Shown: one piece after another, positions 6,958-14,303 of the stretch
Layout: the number at the start of each line of letters is the position of its first letter
Position numbering within the stretch: the stretch's first letter is position 1
From: Chloroflexota bacterium
GTDB taxonomy: Bacteria > Chloroflexota > Dormibacteria > Dormibacterales > Dormibacteraceae
NCBI GenBank assembly: GCA_005880345.1
Contig: VBGE01000137.1
Location: forward strand, 1 to 19,454
Direction of reading: 5' to 3'
DNA length: 19,454 nucleotides
Position numbers and translations under genes: made by a program
The notes under the pieces: generated by a model
The model's database searches: none
What the model saw: only the letters and a program-made list of their open reading frames with translations
Told to the model about the DNA's origin: nothing

Positions 6958-7908
6958 ATGGGCGACCTTCTGTATCTCAGCCGCGAGGACGTCGAGCGCG
7001 TGCTCGACATCGACGCGATGCTTGATGCCCTCGCGGCGGCGTTCATCAGCTTTTCGTCCGGCCAGACGTCGGTTCCGCCTCGCACCGCCGCGAGGGTGCC
7101 GGGCAAGGGCTTGCTCGGAGTGATGCCCGGCTACGTCCCCGGCGTCGCCCTCGAATCGAAGCTGGTCTCGGTCTTTCCCGAGAACGATCGCCATGGCCTC
7201 CCCTCTCACCAGGCCCTCATCGCGTTGTTCGACGAGTCGACGGGCACTCCGTATGCGCTGATGGACGGCACTTACATCACCGCCATCCGAACTGGAGGCG
7301 CGGCCGCCGTGGCCGCGCGCACGCTGGCTCGCTCCGACGCGGCAGTGCTGGCAATCCTCGGCGCCGGCGTTCAGGGCTGGTCGCACCTGCAGAGCTTTCC
7401 GCGCGTCCGCGACTTCCGGGAGATCCGCATCGCGTCGCGCAACCCCGAGCGCGCCACAGCCCTCGCCGAGCAGCATCCGCGGGCCGTCGCCGTCGCCTCG
7501 TTCGAAGATGCAGTACGCGGCGCCGACGTGATCGCCTGCTGCACCGATGCGCGCGAACCGATCCTGCGCGCCGATTGGCTCTCACGCGGCGCGCACGTCA
7601 GCGCTGTCGGCGGGACGTTCGGCCCGGAGCTCGACCGGGAGACGATTGCGGCCGCGCGTGTGTTCGTCGAATGGCGTGGCGCGGTGACCAACGAGCCACC
7701 AGCCGGAGCACACGAGCTGCAGGGCCTCGATCCCGAGATGGTCACCGAGCTCGGCGAGGTCCTGGCGGGCACGAGGCCTGGACGAGAATCCGCGGGCGAG
7801 CTGACCGTCTACAAATCGACGGGGCATGCGGTCGAGGATGCGGCGACAGCGCGGCTGGTGTACGACCGAGCCTGCGCGGCGGGCGCAGGCACGCGACTGA
7901 ACCTCTAG
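6958..7908 (+). CDS. ornithine cyclodeaminase / mu-crystallin family protein
   Basis: This 316-residue protein belongs to the NAD(P)-dependent family that includes ornithine cyclodeaminase, alanine dehydrogenase of archaeal type, and ketimine reductases. The substrate-side signature ALMDGTYITAIRTGGAAAVA (residues 100-119) holds the conserved Arg111, Lys68 sits in ESKLV, and the Rossmann motif is GAGVQGW at 135-141. A C-terminal VYKSTGHAVEDAATA segment is also typical. Ornithine to proline is the classic reaction and a proline dehydrogenase lies 9 kb away, but the family is broad, so the substrate stays open. I chose the ATG at 6958 because TATGAT lies 7 bases before it; the ATG at 6946 would add four residues. 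Its TAG stop interlocks with that of the convergent phosphoesterase. Confidence 0.88.
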   Translation: MGDLLYLSREDVERVLDIDAMLDALAAAFISFSSGQTSVPPRTAARVPGKGLLGVMPGYVPGVALESKLVSVFPENDRHGLPSHQALIALFDESTGTPYALMDGTYITAIRTGGAAAVAARTLARSDAAVLAILGAGVQGWSHLQSFPRVRDFREIRIASRNPERATALAEQHPRAVAVASFEDAVRGADVIACCTDAREPILRADWLSRGAHVSAVGGTFGPELDRETIAAARVFVEWRGAVTNEPPAGAHELQGLDPEMVTELGEVLAGTRPGRESAGELTVYKSTGHAVEDAATARLVYDRACAAGAGTRLNL

Positions 7909-8540
7909 AGGTCGATCACTCTCGAAGGCACGACGTTGATCACCCTGGTCGCGCCGGCTCGGCGCTCGGGCAGCGTGCGCCCGTAGGGATGGACGTGGCC
8001 ATGCGCCGCCAGCAGCGGCTGAAAATGCTGTATGAGCCGCAGGGCCGCGACGAAACCGACGTGCGCGGAGTCCTTGGCCTCGGCCATTCCGAAGGGCGGA
8101 GCATGTGTGACCAGGACGTCCAGCTTGCGTCCGTCACGCACGCGCTTGAGGCGGAGTCGCAGCTCCAGCCTCACAGCGCGCCGCGCGGCCTGGGCCTGCG
8201 TGTACTGGTTCGGACCCTGCTTGTAGCGCAGGCTTCCGCCCAGGCCCGCGATGCGCAGGCCGCTCACCTCGACCAGGCGGCCGTCGATGTTCTCGCATCC
8301 CTCCGGACCGGGCCGTGGCATCTCGGTGGCGAGCGGCATCCACGTCATGTCGGGTGGGTTCACGCTCGGATCGTGGTTGCCTGGGACGTAGAGGAGCGGC
8401 ACGTCGAGCCTGCTGACCAGATATTCGAGGTAGTCGAAGGGCAGGTCGCCGCAGCTCACAACGAGGTCCGGCTTGATGGTGCCCAGCCGGTCGCCATAGA
8501 GACGTTCGTCGACTTCGTCGGCGACGGCGAGTATGCGCAG
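7905..8540 (-). CDS. calcineurin-like metallophosphoesterase, apparent CTG start
   Basis: About 211 residues with metal-binding motifs in order: ADEVDE (residues 7-12, in place of the usual DxH), GDLP (31-34), GNHDP (54-58), THAPP and GHVHPYG. This suggests a dinuclear-metal phosphohydrolase acting on an unknown phosphoester. The first in-frame ATG or GTG is at 8459, which would remove the first beta strand and the first metal ligand. The frame is open upstream to 8582, and the conserved RILAVADEVD begins right after a CTG at 8540, so CTG initiation is the most sensible reading. That places the start 8 bp after the TAA of the DUF3052-like gene, consistent with translational coupling. The DEV replacement of DxH appears to mark a subgroup rather than decay. 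Its stop shares a CTAG with the convergent upstream neighbour. Confidence 0.82.
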   Translation of the reverse strand: MRILAVADEVDERLYGDRLGTIKPDLVVSCGDLPFDYLEYLVSRLDVPLLYVPGNHDPSVNPPDMTWMPLATEMPRPGPEGCENIDGRLVEVSGLRIAGLGGSLRYKQGPNQYTQAQAARRAVRLELRLRLKRVRDGRKLDVLVTHAPPFGMAEAKDSAHVGFVAALRLIQHFQPLLAAHGHVHPYGRTLPERRAGATRVINVVPSRVIDL

Positions 8541-8548
8541 TGTTCGCG

Positions 8549-8941
8549 TTACACGCGCTTGAAGCGGAGCGCGGTCCAGGTTTCATCGACAGACACGAAT
8601 GCGACCGGCTTGTAGCCGCTCACCGAGGTGACCTCACCGAGGACGTCACGCTGCACCCACCATGGCGTGGCCGGCAGGTCGGTCACGCCTCGGGAGGGCC
8701 CCCCTTTCGGATACGAGATCCACAGCAGCCCGTTCGGCCTGCACGCGCGTATCGCGGGCGGGCCCATCCGTCGCAGCTCCTCGGCGTTGTTGACGAACAG
8801 CAGCACGGCGTCATAGGTCTCATTCGGGGCCATGTCAGTCCTCAGCGCGGCCGGCCCGGGCTGCAGCTGGGCGGCGAAGCCGGCGGGCGCGTTGAGCATG
8901 GCGACGCTGTGCTCTAGAAGCAGACGCAGCTTCTTGGCCAT
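8549..8941 (-). CDS. DUF3052-like protein
   Basis: About 130 residues. The opening LLEHSVAMLNAPAGFAAQL and the central GLLWISYPKG, followed near the end by SVDETWTALRFK, match small soluble proteins often filed under DUF3052, with an open alpha/beta character like a reduced Rossmann or methyltransferase fold. No catalytic residues are evident and the function is unknown. The start is chosen at the ATG where similarity begins, although no ribosome-binding site precedes it. The frame is open to 9190 with in-frame ATG and TTG codons near 9032 and 9007, and a TTTAAT at 9038-9033 could be a -10 for a slightly longer product. The metallophosphoesterase follows 8 bp downstream, so the two form an operon. 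Confidence 0.68.
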   Translation of the reverse strand: MAKKLRLLLEHSVAMLNAPAGFAAQLQPGPAALRTDMAPNETYDAVLLFVNNAEELRRMGPPAIRACRPNGLLWISYPKGGPSRGVTDLPATPWWVQRDVLGEVTSVSGYKPVAFVSVDETWTALRFKRV

Positions 8942-9063
8942 CGGGCTGAGCCCGGTCTGGTCGGGCTTGATGGTGGGAAGCGACCGCTGCGAGTCCAGGT
9001 GTCCCAATTTGTCAGATGCGCCTGCGGCACACATTAAAGGACGCGTCACTCGAAGCGAACGCA

Positions 9064-9069
9064 TATCAT
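9064..9069 (+). promoter_or_regulatory. candidate -10 element for the small lipoprotein gene
   Basis: TATCAT is followed by exactly 8 bases and then the ATG at 9078, placing the transcription start next to the start codon. No ribosome-binding site is present, which fits a leaderless transcript. The -35 is unclear. Confidence 0.45.
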
Positions 9070-9077
9070 CCGCCGCG

Positions 9078-9563
9078 ATGCGCCCCGTCTCCGCAGCCAT
9101 CGCCACAGCGGCTGCTGCTTGCCTTCTCGCCGCCTGCTCCGGCAGCCAGCCATCCACGTTTGCCGTCACGGGCGCATCGGTCGATCCCACCTACTGGTGT
9201 CCCGGGGGCGCCAACAACGCGAAGTACGACCTGCACGCGACCGTGAACGTGCGCAACGGGACGAGCCACGAGGTCAGCATCCAGTCGGTGACGGCGGTCA
9301 TGACCCTGGCGGCGGTGCAGGGCAGCTGGCTCGAGAAGGTCGGCGACCGCTTCGACGCGGGCATTGCCACGTTCTCCACGAACAGCGTCGCCGCAGGCGC
9401 GAGCGCCTCGCTCAAGGTTGTCATCCCGAGCGCGTGCACGAGCGACAAGTACGGCGGCAACACATCGAGCGCGGGCGACTACGCGGTCACGCTGCGGCTC
9501 GTCACGTCAGCAGGCGCTTTTGCGGTCACAGCCCAGAACCAGCACGAGATCCGGGCCGCCTAG
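9078..9563 (+). CDS. small lipoprotein of unknown function
   Basis: This 161-residue protein opens with a lipoprotein signal peptide: a basic start (MRP), a hydrophobic Ala-rich stretch and the lipobox LLAAC with Cys20 as the lipidated residue. The mature part is rich in Thr, Ser, Val and Ala and has alternating hydrophobic stretches such as VTAVMTLAAV and YAVTLRLVTSAGAFAVTA, consistent with an all-beta, immunoglobulin-like domain exposed outside the membrane. Two cysteines in the mature part (in YWCPGG and SACTSDK) could form a disulphide. No family is recognised. The ATG is supported by the signal peptide and the -10 placement, although the frame is open upstream. Its stop interlocks with that of the convergent glycoside hydrolase at CTAG. 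Confidence 0.75.
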   Translation: MRPVSAAIATAAAACLLAACSGSQPSTFAVTGASVDPTYWCPGGANNAKYDLHATVNVRNGTSHEVSIQSVTAVMTLAAVQGSWLEKVGDRFDAGIATFSTNSVAAGASASLKVVIPSACTSDKYGGNTSSAGDYAVTLRLVTSAGAFAVTAQNQHEIRAA

Positions 9564-10615
9564 CCCTCGGCGCGCAGGATCGCCATCGCCTGGCTGGCCG
9601 CGGCCAGCCATGCCGGGTCGTCGAGCCAGGTGTCGACGCCCCACATCAAAACGACCTGCAGGTGCTCCTGGCGGTAATCGATCGCGCTCGCAATGAGGTC
9701 TGACGGCCCGAAGGTGCCTGCGTTGGACCAGGGCTGAGCCTGCATCTCGGCCAGCCACAGGTCCTTGCCGCGCGCTTGCGCGCGGTCGGCCCAGAACGCG
9801 ACGGCCTGCTCCTTCCACTCCGACCGCAGGTTGAGGCTTGTCACGTGCCGGAACGGGATGCTGGGACCGTCGAGATAGAGGTCGAGCCCGAGGGCGTCGC
9901 CGGCGGCCAGAGCCTGCTCCGGATGGCCGTTGGGTCCGAAGCGCGACAGCAGCATCGGCGTCCACAGCTGGAGCATGTCGATGGTGACGTTGAGCCCGTC
10001 ATAGGTCGTGGTCACCGCTTCATGAGCGGGGTCGAGCCGATGCACCTCGCCTATCTCCCATTGCAGCTGTGCGGTGGTGATGCGATCCTCGCCCGTGAAG
10101 TCGTTGCCGACGGTGTCGAGCGGCTCGTTCTCGACCTGCCACGCGTACAGCAGCCGGGAGCTTCGATAGCGCGTGATGCTCGTGTCGATGTATGCGCGAT
10201 ACGCGGTGCCGGATTGCACCTGGTCGAGGTACGGCTGGGCGCGCGGCCCGGCCCAGTCCGGAGAGTGCAGCTCGGGATATAGAAAGTTGCGCGCGCCGAT
10301 CGTCAGCACCACTTGCGTGTGGTCGCCTGTGCGGCGGTTGTGCTTTGCGACCACCTTCATCAGGACGTCGACCGAGGTGAAGTCGAGCCTGTCAGGGGAC
10401 GGTTGGACAGTGTCCCAATAGATGGGGAGGCGAACCAGGTCGGGGCGGGTCGCGTCGAGCAGGCGAGTCAGGTCGGTGGCGGGGTCGCGGCCGGCCTTCT
10501 GCGAGGTGAGCGGGCTGTAGCTGAACCCGGCCAGGGGCGCGGAGGGCGCGCTCGACGGCCAGGTTTCGCTGCCCAGGGCCAGCGCGGCGGCCAGGATCAG
10601 CCACAGGAACTTCAT
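9560..10615 (-). CDS. exported clan GH-A-like glycoside hydrolase
   Basis: This 351-residue protein has a signal peptide (residues 1-15) and a predicted TIM barrel. Typical clan A features appear in order: LVRLPIYWDTVQPSPDRLDF (60-79), an early strand that often carries W/E-type substrate residues; WQVENEP (159-165), where Glu164 would be the acid/base; and KDLWLAEMQAQPW (284-296), where Glu290 would be the nucleophile. These resemble GH5, GH39 and GH42-type enzymes, but the family cannot be fixed by eye and the sugar is unknown. The location is extracellular or cell-surface. It is divergent from the LytR-CpsA-Psr gene with about 100 bp between, suggesting a role in remodelling or using an envelope or extracellular polysaccharide. 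Confidence 0.78.
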   Translation of the reverse strand: MKFLWLILAAALALGSETWPSSAPSAPLAGFSYSPLTSQKAGRDPATDLTRLLDATRPDLVRLPIYWDTVQPSPDRLDFTSVDVLMKVVAKHNRRTGDHTQVVLTIGARNFLYPELHSPDWAGPRAQPYLDQVQSGTAYRAYIDTSITRYRSSRLLYAWQVENEPLDTVGNDFTGEDRITTAQLQWEIGEVHRLDPAHEAVTTTYDGLNVTIDMLQLWTPMLLSRFGPNGHPEQALAAGDALGLDLYLDGPSIPFRHVTSLNLRSEWKEQAVAFWADRAQARGKDLWLAEMQAQPWSNAGTFGPSDLIASAIDYRQEHLQVVLMWGVDTWLDDPAWLAAASQAMAILRAEG

Positions 10616-10719
10616 CCCTGAGGCAACGCCTCGCCCACTCCCAAAGGACCGCCCGGGGGCTCGGGGACGGGGTTTTGCCCTCGATCAGGCGTTCCACGGG
10701 AGGAGGGTCCGACGCTGTG

Positions 10720-11652
10720 ATGCCACGCACCTGGATTGTCGTTCTCGGCTTCCTGCTCGCCGGTCTCGGCGGCCTGGGCGCCTATTTCCTGCCGGTCTTC
10801 CAGACCGCCGCGAATACCGGGATCACAGCGCCAGGCAGCCTGCCCAACCTCAATCCGGTGAGCCGACCGACGGATCCCTTCACCGTGCTGCTGCTTGGAT
10901 CGGACGACGACGCGAAGTTCGCACCCGACCGCCTGAACACCCAGTCGATGATCCTCATGCGCATCGACCCGACCGCCAAGCAGGCGACCATGCTTTCGAT
11001 CCCGCGCGATCTCTGGGTCCCGATTCCGGACCAGGGAACGGGCAAGATCAGCACCGCCTACCAGCTTGGCGGCGCCCAGGCGGCGGTCGCAGCGGTCGAA
11101 AGCAATTTCAAAGTCCACATCGACGACTACGTGTGGATAGGCCTGAACGGCCTGGTGAACCTCATCAACAAGCTCGGCGGCGTGAACCTTCAGGTCACGA
11201 ATCCCGTGATGGACGATTTCTATCCCTCAGACCTCAATGCCAATGGATACCCCTATGACTATTACCGCGTCGCGGTGCTCCCGGGTGCGGCGCACATGGA
11301 CGGAGTGCACGCGCTGCAGTACGTGCGGTCGCGCCACGGCGACGTGCGCGGCGATTTCGCCCGCTCCGAGCGGCAGCAGCAGCTGCTCCTGGCGATCAAG
11401 GCCCAGGCCGCCCATCTCAACGTGGCGGACCTGCCGGGCCTCGCCGGCGCCTTCAACGGGGAGATCAAGACGAGCATAGCCATCGACAGGCTGCGCGCGC
11501 TGTTGACGATCGCCAACGACTTCAACGGTTCGAACACCCAGCGCGTGGTGCTCGTGCCGCCTTACACGAGCGAAGGCTGGGCCGCCGGGCAAAGCGTGGT
11601 CTTCCCGGACTGGAGCCAGATCCTGCCACTCGTCCACAAGACGTTTCCTTGA
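10720..11652 (+). CDS. LytR-CpsA-Psr (LCP) family glycopolymer transferase
   Basis: This 310-residue protein has an N-terminal membrane anchor (about residues 4-24) and an extracellular LCP domain. LCP proteins transfer lipid-linked glycopolymers, such as teichoic acid, capsule or arabinogalactan, onto peptidoglycan. Visible motifs are FTVLLLGSD (54-62), DRLNTQSMILMRIDP with Arg71, LSIPRDLWV (92-100), GKISTAYQLGG with Lys109, and the later ALQYVRSRHGD and ARSERQQQLL arginine motifs. The usual RxDT reads RLNT, a mild variation. AGGAGG at 10701-10706 serves either the ATG at 10720 or the GTG just before it at 10717. Its stop overlaps the start of the PD40 gene by one base (TGATG), so the two are coupled. 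It implies a thick, glycopolymer-decorated cell wall. Confidence 0.92.
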   Translation: MPRTWIVVLGFLLAGLGGLGAYFLPVFQTAANTGITAPGSLPNLNPVSRPTDPFTVLLLGSDDDAKFAPDRLNTQSMILMRIDPTAKQATMLSIPRDLWVPIPDQGTGKISTAYQLGGAQAAVAAVESNFKVHIDDYVWIGLNGLVNLINKLGGVNLQVTNPVMDDFYPSDLNANGYPYDYYRVAVLPGAAHMDGVHALQYVRSRHGDVRGDFARSERQQQLLLAIKAQAAHLNVADLPGLAGAFNGEIKTSIAIDRLRALLTIANDFNGSNTQRVVLVPPYTSEGWAAGQSVVFPDWSQILPLVHKTFP

Positions 11653-12662
11653 TGCGATGGCTCGTCGGGGTCGGCCTCGTCATCGCGATGCTGGCCTTCG
11701 GCATCGGCGTCTATCACGCGGCCGGCATGCTGCGAGGCGACCACGCTGCCGTTCACCGGCCCACCGAGGTCACGGCTGCGCCGCTGCCGGGGACGCTCTA
11801 CGTCATCCAGGCCGGCGCGATCTACCGCTTCCAGCACGGCAACTTCACGCAGATCACGCCCGAGGACGGTTGGATGCAGCCCACCGCGTCGCCCGATGGC
11901 AAGCAGCTGGTCGCCGTGAAGCGATCGACCAACTTCTCCGACCTCTACCTGCTGTCGGCGGCCGGCAAGCAGGTTGCGCAGCTCAGCCATAACTCGGCAC
12001 CCGGCCCGGCGGAGCAGAACCACTGGACCTTTTACCCGCGCTTCAGCCCGGATGGGCAGACGTTGTTCTATGACTTCGATCCTAAAGATCTATATGGCAG
12101 CTACAAGCTGGACCTGGCCATTTTTGCAAGTCGCATGGACCCCAATACCAGGGCCGTTGACTGGACCCAGCCCAATGACTACACAGGGGGTGACGTCAAC
12201 CCGACGCCGCTGAAAAGCGGTGGCTTGATCTATACCAAGTATTCAATCGACGACTCTTTCCAGGTCCATTCACAGATCTGGTACCAGAAGCGAGCGGGGA
12301 CGGACGGCCAGGCGTTGACGCCGCCAGAGCTGGGCTGCGAACAGCCCACGCTGTCGGCTGACGAGAAGCTCCTCGCGATGGTTTGCACGAGGGGCTCCAA
12401 CGTCGCTGCGGAGCTGGACGTGGCTACATTCGACTCCGCGACGCTCACGCTCGGGTCACCGGCGACGCTCGTCAGCAACCAGCTCATCGCCTCGCCGGCG
12501 TTCTCACCCGACGGAAAGATGATCGCCTACCTCGCGCCTTCATCTGTCGGCGGCCAGTTTCAGCTGTGGACCGTGGACTCGTCAGGTCCGGCTTCGGTGC
12601 GGGACATCACGACCGATCTCGGGCTTGACCCGACCTCGGCCCCAGCCTGGATGGGCGCCTAG
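11652..12662 (+). CDS. membrane-anchored TolB-like PD40 beta-propeller protein
   Basis: This 336-residue protein has an N-terminal hydrophobic anchor (about residues 5-24) and then a chain of PD40/WD40-like beta-propeller blades with the recurring S(P/A)DGK signature: TASPDGKQLV, RFSPDGQTLFY, TLSADEKLLAM and AFSPDGKMIAY. These propellers usually bind proteins or glycans rather than catalyse reactions. It shares its first base with the LCP stop and should be translated with it, suggesting an extracytoplasmic partner or sensor for LCP-dependent wall assembly. A TTG immediately before the ATG is not needed. Base composition is locally more AT-rich in 12060-12260 (for example GATCCTAAAGATCTATATGG), which may mark older sequence from another source or only a local fluctuation. 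Confidence 0.85.
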   Translation: MRWLVGVGLVIAMLAFGIGVYHAAGMLRGDHAAVHRPTEVTAAPLPGTLYVIQAGAIYRFQHGNFTQITPEDGWMQPTASPDGKQLVAVKRSTNFSDLYLLSAAGKQVAQLSHNSAPGPAEQNHWTFYPRFSPDGQTLFYDFDPKDLYGSYKLDLAIFASRMDPNTRAVDWTQPNDYTGGDVNPTPLKSGGLIYTKYSIDDSFQVHSQIWYQKRAGTDGQALTPPELGCEQPTLSADEKLLAMVCTRGSNVAAELDVATFDSATLTLGSPATLVSNQLIASPAFSPDGKMIAYLAPSSVGGQFQLWTVDSSGPASVRDITTDLGLDPTSAPAWMGA

Positions 12663-12748
12663 TGCATAGGCCATTCGTGGAATTCGGAAACCATCCAATA
12701 GTGGTAGTCGCCAATTGGTTCCGTGCGCGTTTTGGAAGTAGGAGACGA

Positions 12749-12931
12749 ATGGTGAGGTTCAGAACCAAGTCCGACGCACCCGACCTGCACAGCCAGCTCG
12801 AGTCGATGCTCGACCAGGTGTGGCGGTCGGAAGCCGATTGGCGCCTGTGGGATCGCCTGGATGCCGCGGACATGATCGAGACCTTGCGGCAGCAGCGACT
12901 CAAGAACCGAGACGCCAAAAAGGCGGCCTGA
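12749..12931 (+). CDS. small hypothetical protein, 60 residues
   Basis: A short acidic-then-basic, probably helical protein with a central SQLESMLDQVWRSEADWRLW and a basic tail QQRLKNRDAKKAA. The ATG at 12749 is chosen because AGGAG at 12740-12744 precedes it. The frame also extends back to a GTG at 12662 that overlaps the previous stop by one base; the added 29 residues show no domain. No family is recognised. It lies between the PD40 gene and the patatin-like gene and is probably cotranscribed with them. The 86 bases before it are lower in GC than their surroundings and may contain an extra promoter. Confidence 0.62.
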   Translation: MVRFRTKSDAPDLHSQLESMLDQVWRSEADWRLWDRLDAADMIETLRQQRLKNRDAKKAA

Positions 12932-12956
12932 CTTTGGGGCTCACCGACAACTCGCG

Positions 12957-13874
12957 ATGAACCGGCTTTCCCCTCGCCGGCCACGGCCTGCGGGGGGCCG
13001 CCGCACCGCCTTCGTGCTGTCCGGCGGCGGCAGCCTGGGCGCGGTCCAGGTGGGCATGCTCAAGGCGCTCTTCGAAAGCGGGGTCACCCCCGACATCCTG
13101 ATCGGCACCTCCGTGGGCGCTGTCAACGCTGCCTGGGTCGCCGGAAGGCCTGGGGCCGACGGCATGGCCGACCTGGCGGACATCTGGCTCGGCCTGCGCC
13201 GCCAGGACGTGTTCCCCATCAGCCCCCTGATGAGCGCCGCCGGCCTGCTCGGCCGCAGCAACCACTTCATCTCGAACATAAACCTGGGCTCCATCCTGAA
13301 GAAGAACATCCCGTTCGAGCGGATCGAGCAAGCCTCGGTCCCGCTGCACATAGTGGCCACGGATCTGAAGAGTGGGCGGGCCACGATCCTCACGTCGGGG
13401 CCCGCCGTGCCCGCGCTGCTCGCCAGCTGCGCCATCCCCGGAGTGTTCCCCCCGGTGACGATCGGCCGGCGCGCATACGTCGACGGCGGGGTCGCCAACC
13501 ACACGCCGATCACCGTCGCCGTCGACCTCGCTGCGACCGACATCTACGTCCTGCCGGTCGGCTATCCGTGGCTCAACCGCGAGCCCACCAACGCGCTCGG
13601 CATGGCGCTGCACGCGCTGGCGCGAATCGTCGAGCAGAAGCTCGACGCCGAGGTCGCGGCGTACCAGGAGGTGGCCAGCATCCACGTCCTTCCAGTGCTG
13701 GACATCGCCGACGTCTCCCCTGCCGACTTCAGCCACACCCGGGAGCTGATCGATTGGGGCTACCGTTCGGCCCGCCGCAGCGTCGGCATGGCCGTCAACG
13801 GACGGTCGAACGCGGCGCCGTCATTGCCGGTGCGACCCAAGAAGCAGCTGAGCTTCGACCCCCAGGCCGCTTAG
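12957..13874 (+). CDS. patatin-like phospholipase (RssA-like)
   Basis: This 305-residue protein has the complete patatin catalytic dyad: the oxyanion loop GGGSLG at residues 23-28, the nucleophile elbow GTSVG with Ser52, and the acid Asp176 in VDGGVANHTP. This family hydrolyses acyl ester bonds of phospholipids or related lipids, usually at the inner face of the membrane. The size and the single compact domain suit the bacterial RssA/YchK branch. An N-terminal Arg/Pro-rich stretch (RLSPRRPRPAGGRR) comes before the domain. The ATG start has no clear ribosome-binding site. The gene lies 25 bp after the 60-residue protein and faces the convergent small membrane gene, with 6 bp between stops. An envelope lipid role fits the neighbours, but the substrate is unproven. 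Confidence 0.92.
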   Translation: MNRLSPRRPRPAGGRRTAFVLSGGGSLGAVQVGMLKALFESGVTPDILIGTSVGAVNAAWVAGRPGADGMADLADIWLGLRRQDVFPISPLMSAAGLLGRSNHFISNINLGSILKKNIPFERIEQASVPLHIVATDLKSGRATILTSGPAVPALLASCAIPGVFPPVTIGRRAYVDGGVANHTPITVAVDLAATDIYVLPVGYPWLNREPTNALGMALHALARIVEQKLDAEVAAYQEVASIHVLPVLDIADVSPADFSHTRELIDWGYRSARRSVGMAVNGRSNAAPSLPVRPKKQLSFDPQAA

Positions 13875-13880
13875 ACCGCG

Positions 13881-14159
13881 CTACCCGATCGAGCGGACCC
13901 TTTTCACCCGCGACGGGAGCTCGCGCACCGTGTCGGGCAAGGCGTCCTGCAGGCGCTGCATGAGCGTCCGGCGGCGCCGGTTGCGGTACATCATCCACCC
14001 GACAAGCCCGATGCCCGTGACCACAAAGAGGCCCGCAGCGACGTACGCGGCGGGTGGAACCTTCTTGATATCCATCTCGCGAAGCTCGCCAATCGAGCGC
14101 TCGATCGTCTGCCTCCCGGCGTCGATCTGGTTGCTGATCTCGTCGGCAAATGTGCTCAT
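13881..14159 (-). CDS. small single-pass membrane protein
   Basis: This 92-residue protein has a polar N-terminal part that looks like an amphipathic helix (FADEISNQIDAGRQTIERSI), one membrane helix at about residues 37-58 (PAAYVAAGLFVVTGIGLVGW), and a strongly basic tail starting YRNRRRRTLMQR. The arrangement recalls small DUF883/YqjD-like or phage-shock-type proteins, but the sequence is not clearly any of them. The ATG at 14159 is well supported by GAGGAGG a few bases upstream; an in-frame ATG seven codons earlier is a weaker alternative. By the positive-inside rule the basic tail is cytoplasmic. It is divergent from the zinc-finger mini-protein gene, with a 144 bp shared upstream region. 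Confidence 0.72.
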   Translation of the reverse strand: MSTFADEISNQIDAGRQTIERSIGELREMDIKKVPPAAYVAAGLFVVTGIGLVGWMMYRNRRRRTLMQRLQDALPDTVRELPSRVKRVRSIG

Positions 14160-14215
14160 GTCATCCTCCTCGTTCATTCCGGTACGTCTCCCTCCCAAGA
14201 GAGAACGAACTCGGG

Positions 14216-14227
14216 GCCGGTACCGGC
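14216..14227. repeat. 12-bp perfect palindrome in a divergent promoter region
   Basis: GCCGGTACCGGC reads the same on both strands and lies between the divergent small genes at 14159 and 14304. It could be an operator for a dimeric regulator, but a GC-rich palindrome of this size can arise by chance. Confidence 0.25.
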
Positions 14228-14250
14228 GATTGGATGCGCGTTTTCTAGTT

Positions 14251-14282
14251 GAAGCGCCTGGGCCGCAAGGTTCGGGCGCTTC
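14251..14282 (+). promoter_or_regulatory. hairpin in the leader of the zinc-finger mini-protein gene
   Basis: GAAGCGCC at 14251-14258 pairs perfectly with GGCGCTTC at 14275-14282 around a 16-base loop, ending 7 bases before the AGGAGG site. It could influence ribosome access or mRNA stability. It is not followed by a T run, so it is not an intrinsic terminator. Confidence 0.35.
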
Positions 14283-14303
14283 ACCACATAGGAGGAAAAG
14301 ACC

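Noticed and set aside
10620..10632. GAGGC-AAC-GCCTC mini-hairpin just before the glycoside hydrolase start
   Set aside because: A five-base stem is too small to claim as a regulatory element in high-GC DNA.
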